Source: G965233625 sp965233625 (GTDB lineage Bacteria; Planctomycetota; Planctomycetia; Pirellulales; Pirellulaceae). From it: a stretch of 64,000 bases of DNA. The notes beneath the pieces were generated by a model. It worked only from the letters and a program-made list of their open reading frames with translations. It made no database searches and was not told the origin of the DNA. This document shows positions 18,155-25,642 of the stretch, piece after piece (position 1 is the stretch's first letter; the number at the start of each line of letters is the position of its first letter). Both the position numbers and the translations under genes were made by a program. The DNA lies in the NCBI GenBank assembly GCA_965233625.1, contig OZ247499.1, positions 7,502,001-7,566,000 on the forward strand. Reading direction: 5' to 3'.

Positions 18155-18353
18155 GCGCTTGCAGGCGACGGCTTCTTCACGTTAAGGTGATAACTCACAC
18201 CGGGACGATTTTCATCTTTCCTGGCGACGCTGCCGGAACCAGTGTTGCTGGCGCCCGGTACAGTTATCAATGTGGCGGTTGCAGCATCTTATCAGTCGGG
18301 TTGCAGACGCCGCGTGAAGGTTGGCGCGAAGTCCGCCGGCAGACGGCGTTTTT

Positions 18354-20408
18354 ATGCTCGCATATCTTGTAATCCGTGATGGCGCGAAATGGTCGGATGT
18401 TTTCCGTCTTGTGCCAGGCCGTACCGTTACCATCGGCCGCGCACCCGGTAACGAAATTGTTCTTAAAGATGAACAAGCCAGCCGCCGTCATGCGGAGCTG
18501 TTTCTCACGGGCGGCGAATGGACTCTCCGCGACCTCGATAGCCGCAATGGCACCCGCGTTGGCGATCAGCGCATTCAAGGGGATTACACGCTGAAGGTGG
18601 GCGACATTATCTGCATCGCACACTCGCAGATGGAGTTCGTTGACGATCTTTCAGAAGCGTTGTCGGGTCCGGCGACGCCCACTAGACGCAGTGCGAATCA
18701 GGAGGAAGAAACCGTCGCCGGCGCGACGATGACGGATCTGGCGGGCGTTGCGGGGCTGAACGACTTCAGCGACTCAAGCATCTTTGACTCGCACGAGCCA
18801 ACGCACATTACGCACCGGCGCAACGAGACGCGATTTCTGGCGGATCGGGACGATGACGAAGCCGGCGTACCGCGTGTGGGCATTGCCGCGCGGATGCTCT
18901 GCCGGCTGGCCTTCGAACTGGCTAACCAGACAGATGTGCGGACGCTGGCTAATAAAGCGCTGGATGGATTGTTTGAAGGCGTGAAGGTCGACGCCGGGGC
19001 CGTCCTCCTGGCGCCCGACGATGTTCCGATCGAACCCAATGGCAGCAACATGCAGGTGGTGGCGGCCCGCACCGATGTGCAGCCTTCGTACCATCGTGTG
19101 TCCAGCTTCATCGCGTCGTCCGTACTCCGCGATGGCGAAGCCGTGCTGGCCCGCAACGTGGCCGGCGATAGCACCCTGGGCACCCGCGATAGTAAGGGTG
19201 AGATTCACACAACCAGTGTTATCTGCGCGCCGCTGCGACATGAAAAAAGCGTGATCGGCTTCATTCATCTCTACTCAACCGAAGCGCAGCGTGTGCCCGA
19301 TCCGGACGATCTGGAATTCACGTTGGCCGTGGCTGACAACGTGGCAACGGCGCTGCGTAATCTGCGGCGGCAGAGTGAGCTGGCAGAGAATCTTTCGACT
19401 ACGCAGAATGAAATTGCGGAACTGCGTTCGCGGCTGGGCGTCGAGAGCGAAATCGTTGGCCGCAGCACGGCGATGGAGAAGATTCACGAAGACATCAGCC
19501 GCGCGGCGCCAAGCCGTGTCACCGTGCTGATCCGCGGCGAGAGCGGCAGCGGTAAAGAACTGGTCGCGCGTGCAGTGCATTATTCCAGCCCGCGGAAGAA
19601 AGGCCCGTTTATCTGCTTGAACTGCGCCGCGCTGTCCGAATCGCTGCTCGAAAGCGAATTGTTCGGCCATGAGAAAGGCGCCTTTACCGGAGCCACCGAA
19701 CGCAAGACCGGCAAATTCGAAGCGGCTGATTCTGGCACGTTGATGCTGGACGAGATCGGCGAAATGAGCCCTTCCATTCAGGCCAAGTTTCTCCGCGTTC
19801 TAGAAGGCCACCCGTTTGAACGTGTCGGCGGCGCCAAATCTATCAAGGTGGACGTGCGCGTTATTGCGGCGACCAACCGCGACCTGGTCAAGGCGGTTGA
19901 AGCCGGGCAGTTCCGCCGCGACCTGTACTTCCGCTTGCATGTAGTGGAAATACTCGTGGCGCCATTGCGGAAGCGTCGTGCGGATATCATCGAACTCGCG
20001 CAGCATTTTCTGGAACGCTTTAATGTCGAGATGGGCCGGACGGTAACCGGCTTCACCCCCGCGGCGGTGCATCATCTGGAGAATTACCACTGGCCTGGTA
20101 ATGTCCGCGAACTGAAGAATGTGATTGAAAGGGCCGTTGTGCTGACACGCAGTAACGTGATCGACACGCCGGATCTTTCGCTTTCAAGCCTGGCTTCGGC
20201 CAGTGAATCGGGCGAAGTCGCCAAGCCGGACACCTACCAGCCGATGTCGCTGGCGGAGATTGAAAAGCGGCACATACTGGCAACGCTGAATTCAACAAGC
20301 TGGAACAAGACCCGCACGTCGGGCATCCTGGGCGTGCCGCGTTCGACACTTGACCGCAAAATCGCGAAGTATAAGCTAAAGCGCGAAAGCGGTTTCCGGA
20401 CCGGCTGA
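18354..20408 (+). CDS. FHA-GAF sigma-54-dependent transcriptional activator
   Basis: The 684-residue protein starts with an FHA domain (IGRAPGNEIVL, ASRRHAEL, DSRNGTRVGD; residues about 20-75), continues with a GAF-type sensor domain (about 180-335) and a short helical linker. The AAA+ sigma-54 interaction domain follows, with Walker A GESGSGKE at 395-402, the GAFTGA loop at 442-447 and Walker B GTLMLDEIG. A Fis-type helix-turn-helix near the C-terminus reads NKTRTSGILGVPRSTLDRKI. There is no receiver domain, so control probably comes through phosphothreonine binding by FHA (from a Ser/Thr kinase) and ligand binding by GAF. The ATG at 18354 is used in place of the TTG at 18321 because the FHA fold begins at once. 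Target promoters are unknown. Confidence 0.93.
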   Translation: MLAYLVIRDGAKWSDVFRLVPGRTVTIGRAPGNEIVLKDEQASRRHAELFLTGGEWTLRDLDSRNGTRVGDQRIQGDYTLKVGDIICIAHSQMEFVDDLSEALSGPATPTRRSANQEEETVAGATMTDLAGVAGLNDFSDSSIFDSHEPTHITHRRNETRFLADRDDDEAGVPRVGIAARMLCRLAFELANQTDVRTLANKALDGLFEGVKVDAGAVLLAPDDVPIEPNGSNMQVVAARTDVQPSYHRVSSFIASSVLRDGEAVLARNVAGDSTLGTRDSKGEIHTTSVICAPLRHEKSVIGFIHLYSTEAQRVPDPDDLEFTLAVADNVATALRNLRRQSELAENLSTTQNEIAELRSRLGVESEIVGRSTAMEKIHEDISRAAPSRVTVLIRGESGSGKELVARAVHYSSPRKKGPFICLNCAALSESLLESELFGHEKGAFTGATERKTGKFEAADSGTLMLDEIGEMSPSIQAKFLRVLEGHPFERVGGAKSIKVDVRVIAATNRDLVKAVEAGQFRRDLYFRLHVVEILVAPLRKRRADIIELAQHFLERFNVEMGRTVTGFTPAAVHHLENYHWPGNVRELKNVIERAVVLTRSNVIDTPDLSLSSLASASESGEVAKPDTYQPMSLAEIEKRHILATLNSTSWNKTRTSGILGVPRSTLDRKIAKYKLKRESGFRTG

Positions 20409-20502
20409 CCAGAACATCGACGTTAGATGCTTCTTCGATCTCCAGCCGGATGCCGCCGCGAATTCTATCCCGCTCCCCGCCGCAATTCACGCTTCATTGC
20501 CG

Positions 20503-21192
20503 ATGACTGTTCAACCTCCCAGAATCGTGCATTTGCATATTCCCAAGACGGCCGGCACATCGCTCAAGGTGGCGTTAAGGGAGCACTATGACCCTTCTAG
20601 ATGTTTCCCTGCTGTGTACGAAACGGAGTTTGCATCGGTCAATCCGCGGGACTACGACTTGTTCTCAGCGCACATCGGGTTTGAATTGGCCAGCAGTTTG
20701 CAGGCTTCCATCATATGCCTGCTCCGCGATCCGGTTGATAGATTTATTTCTGTCTATTACTACTGGCGCCGGCTTGTGGCGACAGAGAATCGTACAGAGG
20801 TGGGGCCCGTCGCCGCCAGTTCCCTCAGCCTTGAAGAGTTTGTTGAACGATTCGACGAACCTGGTTTAACCGAGGAGTTTTACAACAGGGCGACCTGGCA
20901 GCTTGCTCTTAGTCATCAGCTTATCAGGCGTCGCGAAAACATTGCCATGACCCGGTCGGAGTTGCTCACGAAAGCGAAAGAGAACCTGGGCAAATGCGAC
21001 GTTGTTGGGCGGGTGGAAAATATGCCGGAGTTTGTCAGGCAGTTGAAAGAAAAGCTGGGCGTCAGCCTGTCCGTTGATCGTTACAACGTGACCTCGCGCC
21101 CGTCAGTTGCCGAGGTGCCGCTTTCTACCCGGCGCCGCATCGCAGATTGGCTGCAGCTGGATTTAGAGCTGTATTGGAGCACGTTCCAATAA
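20503..21192 (+). CDS. Sulfotransferase-family protein
   Basis: The 229-residue protein has the 5'-phosphosulfate-binding P-loop HIPKTAGTSLK near its N-terminus and the second PAPS contact segment LLRDPVDRFISVYYYW (residues about 70-85), both typical of the Golgi-type/Sulfotransfer_2 family that moves sulfate from PAPS to sugar hydroxyls. It has no signal peptide or membrane span and should act in the cytoplasm, perhaps on surface glycans. ATG at 20503 is preferred to the TTG at 20497. At about 230 residues it is near the short end for the family but both cofactor motifs are intact. No glycan-synthesis genes are next to it, so the acceptor is unknown; base composition (more A/T-rich than neighbours) may reflect acquisition. 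Confidence 0.83.
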   Translation: MTVQPPRIVHLHIPKTAGTSLKVALREHYDPSRCFPAVYETEFASVNPRDYDLFSAHIGFELASSLQASIICLLRDPVDRFISVYYYWRRLVATENRTEVGPVAASSLSLEEFVERFDEPGLTEEFYNRATWQLALSHQLIRRRENIAMTRSELLTKAKENLGKCDVVGRVENMPEFVRQLKEKLGVSLSVDRYNVTSRPSVAEVPLSTRRRIADWLQLDLELYWSTFQ

Positions 21193-21230
21193 AAAAGACG
21201 GACGAGTTCAACTGAATGAACTCGCCCGTC
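21191..21230 (-). terminator. Rho-independent terminator for the cysteine-rich protein gene
   Basis: A 14-bp stem (21197-21210 against 21217-21230, one mismatch) with a 6-base loop is flanked at 21191-21196 by A6, which becomes U6 directly after the hairpin for leftward transcripts. This is the form of an intrinsic terminator for the gene ending at 21430, about 200 bases away. The A-run begins inside the stop codon of the rightward sulfotransferase gene. For rightward transcription there is a hairpin but no T-run. Confidence 0.8.
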
Positions 21231-21429
21231 ACGCACTCCTGGTCAGGCGGAATCCGCACTCCCCAGTAGGAATCCACCTAGCCAAGGCATCCTTGTAAAC
21301 GGTTGTCGCCGGGCGGCTTCAACGCTGAATACTGCTGGTGGTCTGACAAGCTTCTCTCCGGCGGAGAGACGGGCCGCCGGGCTTGAAACCACGGCGGCGA
21401 GTGCTGCATGCACTTCCTGATCGACTGGA

Positions 21430-22890
21430 TTAGAATCCGCGATTCAGGTTGAAGAAGGGGCGACGTGCACCTTTGCTGACAGGCGCCGGTACAGGCTGCG
21501 GGGCGTGTTTGGGGGCAGCGGTTGCGGGTGGCAGTGTGGTCGGCATGACGTGGCTGCCTGGACCCTGGTCATAGCCTGCTGTGCCGCCACGGTAGACGCC
21601 GGGACCGTTGTGTAGATCAAGCTGGGCAGCGTGGTGATCGTAGCCACCGTCGCAGCAGCCGCCGCATTGAACCGGGGCGTGGTCAGCGTAGTGGTAGCCT
21701 GGGCGACCAAAGCCAATTCCGAGCCAGCCGCTGTATGTGTTCAGGCTCTTATCGCAGCAACCGCTGTGGGCGTTGCAGCTTTGCTTGGCGCCGCAACCGG
21801 CTCCGAAGCCGAGGCCTTTGAACAGCGACAGTCCACTGAAGCCACATCCACCCGCACAGCCTGCTCCGCATGCGTTACCGCATCCGCCGCAAGGGCCACA
21901 GCTGGTGTTGCCATATTTGCCGCGGAATCCGCAACCGCCAGCACATGGTGCAGGACCACAGGCCGGTGCACAAGGCGCCGGGCCGCATACTGGTGCGCTG
22001 CATACTGGGGCACAAGGTGCGGGAGCTGCACATGCCGGGGCGCCGCAGCCGCCACGCGTCCAGGGATTGCAACCGGCAAAGCTTAGTTTTGGTAGTTTGA
22101 AGCCCGAGAACAAAGAGCTGCCACAAGCAGCGCCACAAGGGCTCGCCACGGGTGCGGCACAAGCGTCGCCGCAGGGGCTGCCACAACCGCAGGTGCATGG
22201 CTTTGGGCCGCGTGGTGCATAGGCGCCGCAGCTTGTCGGCGCCGGGCAGGACTTGCGGACACGGCTGGCACAAGGTTGACGCTGGCACCAGTATTTTTTG
22301 TCCGCACAGTAGCTGTTCCAGAGTCCAGCGTTGCAAGGGTTCGGGCTGGTCGGGCACTGATCGCCAAAGGGAATCTTGTGATACTGCGAATTCACATCGT
22401 TCACGATGGGGCCAGCCGATGCGGTGGCGTTGTTGATGAACCCTTCAGCCGGTGCGGGCGTTACCGCGGGGGCCGCCAGTGGAGCGATGCCGGGCATCAC
22501 AGCAGCGGGAGCAGGCGGCGGGATTACTTCGCCTTCAACAGGCGGGGCGCCGACGGGTGGTGCAATCGTGGGGGCGCCGAGGGCCGGATTGGAGCCCGCT
22601 GCATGAGCTGGCTCGACCGTTGCGGCGGGTGGTGCTCCAGCGGCGCCGGCGCCGGGAAGACGGATGGGGCCAAGATCGCTCGGCGACGGGCTTGCGTGAC
22701 CGGCGTCTGCGGGCATCGGCGGCGTGCCGGGGCCGTACGAGCCACCATCAGTCGCGGCGGCAGGCGCCAGCGTTGGCGCAGCCAGTGGGTTGGTTTCGTC
22801 CGTGGCGGCGGCTTCATACCATTGAGCATGAGCGGCGCCACTTGCCAGGGCGACGAACAGGATTGCGTTTGCGAGATTGAACCACTTCAT
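21430..22890 (-). CDS. Exported cysteine/glycine/proline-rich protein
   Basis: The 486-residue protein has a clear signal peptide (cleavage expected after AAHA, residue 22), an Ala/Pro-rich segment (residues about 30-165), then a cysteine-rich core of about 37 Cys in 250 residues built from short Gly/Ala/Pro/Cys units such as APVCGPAPCAPACGPAPC and CGPCGGCGNACG. The tail is Gly/His/Pro-rich. Such density of cysteine in an exported protein points to a heavily cross-linked or metal-rich structural protein. Planctomycetes have a proteinaceous, disulfide-rich envelope, so a surface role is a reasonable inference but no family is recognised. An AGGAG ribosome site lies nine bases before ATG 22890. 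A rightward frame of 276 residues across the start is a compositional shadow. Confidence 0.82.
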   Translation of the reverse strand: MKWFNLANAILFVALASGAAHAQWYEAAATDETNPLAAPTLAPAAATDGGSYGPGTPPMPADAGHASPSPSDLGPIRLPGAGAAGAPPAATVEPAHAAGSNPALGAPTIAPPVGAPPVEGEVIPPPAPAAVMPGIAPLAAPAVTPAPAEGFINNATASAGPIVNDVNSQYHKIPFGDQCPTSPNPCNAGLWNSYCADKKYWCQRQPCASRVRKSCPAPTSCGAYAPRGPKPCTCGCGSPCGDACAAPVASPCGAACGSSLFSGFKLPKLSFAGCNPWTRGGCGAPACAAPAPCAPVCSAPVCGPAPCAPACGPAPCAGGCGFRGKYGNTSCGPCGGCGNACGAGCAGGCGFSGLSLFKGLGFGAGCGAKQSCNAHSGCCDKSLNTYSGWLGIGFGRPGYHYADHAPVQCGGCCDGGYDHHAAQLDLHNGPGVYRGGTAGYDQGPGSHVMPTTLPPATAAPKHAPQPVPAPVSKGARRPFFNLNRGF

Positions 22891-23191
22891 AACTATGGCT
22901 CCTGGGAAAGAGTCAACGGGGGAGTTAAACGGTTAGCGAAGAGTTACCTATCAGGTAGTCTGTTTCGCCACGAAAACATGCACCGCAAAAACGGGTTGAG
23001 CAAACGCAACCGTTGTTTTTTTGCACAACTTCCCGCCGCCATGTTGCGAAAAATCAACACCCGTACAGCCTGTGACGGTTATCCGGCCGCAAACTTTCCC
23101 CAATGAGTCACGGGGCTGTGCCGCACGGCGCCCTGGCGTACATTGAGAGTGAGGCTCGCGGCTCGCGAAGTTGTTAAATCTAAGGAAGACC
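22891..23191. promoter_or_regulatory. Divergent intergenic region upstream of the cysteine-rich protein and SUI1 genes
   Basis: About 300 bases lie between two diverging starts and should contain both promoters. TTACCTATCAGGTA-like partial symmetry is visible near 22945-22957, and TAAGGAAG just before the SUI1 ATG is its ribosome site. I see no RNA gene or convincing promoter hexamer pair. Confidence 0.4.
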
Positions 23192-23533
23192 ATGACACGA
23201 TTATTTGCCGGCACGCCGTTCGATGTGCCACCACGCTGCGACCGTTGCGACAAGCTGGAAGAAGAATGCGAATGCCCACCGCCGGAGCCAGAGTTTCGCG
23301 AACCTTCCCAGCAGCAGGTTAAAGTCCGCGTTGACCGCCGCAAACACAAACGGCTCTTCACGGTTGTCTGGGGCCTTAGCCCGGAAGAAACCGACTTGCC
23401 GGAACTGCTCTCACGCCTCAAATCAGCCTGTGGCGCCGGCGGCAGCATCCAGGAGGAGCAGATCGAATTACAGGGTGACCATCTAGAACGCGTGAAGAAG
23501 CTGCTGGCGGAGATTGGCTATAAGGTGCGGTGA
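23192..23533 (+). CDS. SUI1/eIF1-family translation factor (YciH-like)
   Basis: The 113-residue protein carries a SUI1 domain in its C-terminal two thirds (VKVRVDRRKHKRLFTVVWGL; GCGAGGS-like core read here as ACGAGGSIQEEQIELQGDH), the fold of eukaryotic eIF1 and bacterial YciH, which checks start-codon choice at the ribosomal P site. The N-terminal 30 residues carry a compact cysteine cluster (C16, C19, C26, C28) that may bind zinc and is not part of the SUI1 fold. ATG 23192 follows TAAGGAAG by three bases. An upstream TTG (23171) is in frame but less likely. It is followed after about 80 bases by the sirtuin gene in the same direction, possibly an operon. Bacterial SUI1 is scattered in distribution but known in planctomycetes. 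Confidence 0.85.
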   Translation: MTRLFAGTPFDVPPRCDRCDKLEEECECPPPEPEFREPSQQQVKVRVDRRKHKRLFTVVWGLSPEETDLPELLSRLKSACGAGGSIQEEQIELQGDHLERVKKLLAEIGYKVR

Positions 23534-23612
23534 GTTCCCTGTGAACCTGCAAGGATGGATATTCTCAATCCTGCGGGCCACGTAAGTAAGTTGAATTTCA
23601 CGAGGGCAGAGC

Positions 23613-24392
23613 ATGATTGCAGAACCAGAAAACGCCACGATAGACACCATTGTCCGCATTCTTCGCAAGAGCCGCAGCGTTCTGTTTGTGACCGGCGCGG
23701 GGATGTCCGTCGGATCAGGAATGCCTACCTACCGTGGCATCGGCGGACTGTACGAAGTGGATACTACGTCCGAAGGCTACGAGATTGAGGAAATCGTTTC
23801 CGCATCGATGCTGGCGGAGAACCCCGCGTTAACCTGGAAATATCTCGCCGAAATTGGCAAAGCCGCCCACGGCGCAGGTCACAATCGTGGGCATGAAATC
23901 ATTGCAGAGATGGAGTCAGAGTTTCCGCGTGTGTGGACGGTTACGCAAAATGTAGACGGCTTTCACTCGGCAGCCGGTGCAAAAAATGTGATTGAAATGC
24001 ACGGCAATATGAGCAGTGTCTCGTGCACTAGCTGCTCCTTTCACACAAAGGCCGACGAGTTGCAGTTTGACGAACTGCCGCCCCGTTGTCCGCGTTGCAA
24101 TTCTATTCTGCGGCCGGATGTGGTCCTGTTCGGGGAGTTGATTGACTTCGGCCGCGCGGACCAGATGCAGAAACAACTTGAGATGGGCTTCGACATCGTG
24201 TTCAGCGTTGGCACCAGCAGCCTGTTCCCCTACATCCAGGCGCCCATCCATCAGGCAAAGCAGGCTGGCAATGCCACGGTGGAGATCAATCCGGGTGACA
24301 CGGTCGTGTCATACGCGGTAGACTATTGCCTGCGAATGAATGCGACGGCCGCACTCGAAGCTATCTGGTCGCGTTACCAGCAACTGGCGTGA
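23613..24392 (+). CDS. Sir2-family NAD-dependent protein deacetylase
   Basis: The 259-residue protein shows the sirtuin motifs in order: TGAGMSVGSGMPTYRG (NAD-binding, residues 28-42), TQNVDGFHSAAG (111-122), the catalytic His in EMHGN (H130), and a structural zinc site with C138, C141, C159 and C162. The late GTSSLFPY and EINPGD segments complete the Rossmann fold. Such enzymes remove acyl groups from lysine using NAD. The Thr/Tyr/Arg pattern of the common Sirt5-like class cannot be judged here, so acyl preference is open. ATG 23613 has GAGG upstream. It stops eight bases before the stop of the leftward dehydrogenase gene, a very tight convergent pair. Confidence 0.92.
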   Translation: MIAEPENATIDTIVRILRKSRSVLFVTGAGMSVGSGMPTYRGIGGLYEVDTTSEGYEIEEIVSASMLAENPALTWKYLAEIGKAAHGAGHNRGHEIIAEMESEFPRVWTVTQNVDGFHSAAGAKNVIEMHGNMSSVSCTSCSFHTKADELQFDELPPRCPRCNSILRPDVVLFGELIDFGRADQMQKQLEMGFDIVFSVGTSSLFPYIQAPIHQAKQAGNATVEINPGDTVVSYAVDYCLRMNATAALEAIWSRYQQLA

Positions 24393-24399
24393 ACTGGAA

Positions 24400-25386
24400 C
24401 TAAAACGCTTCCGCATTCACCCAGCATCGCAGCGGTTGACCGTTCAATCCGGCCAGCAGGTTGTCGGCGGCGATTTCCGCCATGCCGTTGCGGCTGCTGA
24501 TGGTGGCGCTGCCGATGTGTGGAGCGATGACGCAGTTGTCTAACTGCAGCAGCGGTTCACCGGCTGCGGGTGGCTCTGGATCGGTAACATCCAGACCGGC
24601 GGCGAAGATGTCGCCGTTCTTGAGAGCTTCGACCAGGTCAGGCTGCACATGCAGTCCGCCACGGGCTGTGTTGACGAAGACGGCGGAGTCTTTCATCTTT
24701 TTGAATGCGTCTGCGTTAAACATGCCCTTAGTGGATTCGCTGAGACCTGCGTGCACGGAGACGAAGTCCGATTCCGCCAGCAGCGTGTCAAAGTCCACCA
24801 GCTTGGCGCCCAGCTCTTTCTCCGCGGCTTCATTCGTCGACCGGTTGTGATACAGCACGTTCATGCCCCAGCCACCCCGGCAACGGCGGGCCATCGCGGT
24901 GCCAATGCGACCCATGCCCACGATCCCCAGGGTCTTGCCATTCAGGTCCAGGCCGATGTGCCCCATCGGATCCCAGGTTTTCCATTGACCGGCCTGGATA
25001 AAACGCGACGTTTCGATCAGCCGCCTGGATGCGGCGATCAGCAGCGCAAAGGCGATGTCGGCGGTTGCTTCGGTTAGTACATCGGGCGTATTGCCCACGC
25101 GGATGCCGCGCCGCGATGCTTCTTCAATATCGATGTTGTTGTAACCGACGGCGAAATTACTGACGACCTTCAACTGCTCACCCGCAGCGTCCATCAGTTC
25201 CGCGTCTACCTTCTCTGTCAGAAGTGACAGCACGCCGTGGCAGCCTGCGACTTTTTCGAGCAGTGTTTCGCGTGATGGCGGCAGCGGCTCACGCCACACA
25301 TCCACCTCGCAGCCAGTGAGTTTCTCGAGACCGGCAGCGGGGATTTCGCGTGTGACAAAGACCTTAAACGAAGCAGAAGTGTTCAT
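24400..25386 (-). CDS. D-2-hydroxyacid dehydrogenase (glyoxylate/hydroxypyruvate reductase type)
   Basis: The 328-residue protein has the two-domain fold of D-isomer 2-hydroxyacid dehydrogenases: a catalytic domain, a Rossmann domain with GIVGMGRIGTAMARR (residues about 154-168), and the catalytic triad Arg (in VNTARGG), Glu (in DVTDPEPP) and His (in APHIGSA). It matches glyoxylate/hydroxypyruvate reductases (GyaR type) better than phosphoglycerate dehydrogenase because it has no ACT domain and is of short length. Reduction of glyoxylate or hydroxypyruvate with NAD(P)H would fit C1/C2 metabolism elsewhere in the window, but that link is inference. The start ATG at 25386 precedes a beta strand typical of the family. 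It is cytoplasmic. Confidence 0.92.
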   Translation of the reverse strand: MNTSASFKVFVTREIPAAGLEKLTGCEVDVWREPLPPSRETLLEKVAGCHGVLSLLTEKVDAELMDAAGEQLKVVSNFAVGYNNIDIEEASRRGIRVGNTPDVLTEATADIAFALLIAASRRLIETSRFIQAGQWKTWDPMGHIGLDLNGKTLGIVGMGRIGTAMARRCRGGWGMNVLYHNRSTNEAAEKELGAKLVDFDTLLAESDFVSVHAGLSESTKGMFNADAFKKMKDSAVFVNTARGGLHVQPDLVEALKNGDIFAAGLDVTDPEPPAAGEPLLQLDNCVIAPHIGSATISSRNGMAEIAADNLLAGLNGQPLRCWVNAEAF

Positions 25387-25642
25387 AGTGAGACGGCTTG
25401 AAAGTGTTGATCTGCGAGGGCGTAACGGTTACAATCATTACGTAATAAACCATAAAAGGTTGCACGCAGTAACCTTACTAAAGAACCTACACAAATTCGA
25501 CAGCTCATGGCGCCCTGCCCATCAGTTGTTGATCCCGCCTGCTGCCTCTTCTGTGCAGCTACCCCATGTGGTGGATTGGCGTTTTCCCGCCAGCTGTGGC
25601 TGGCTTGTTACGACAAAACCATACACCTTCAGGAGCGTTCTT

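Noticed and set aside
22276..23106. Rightward 276-codon frame over the start of the cysteine-rich protein
   Set aside because: Trp/Gly/Arg-biased product and no ribosome site; the leftward gene has a signal peptide and AGGAG.
25456..25476. AAGGTT/AACCTT inverted repeat upstream of the giant PSCyt protein
   Set aside because: Only six base pairs with a 9-base loop; too weak to call an operator.
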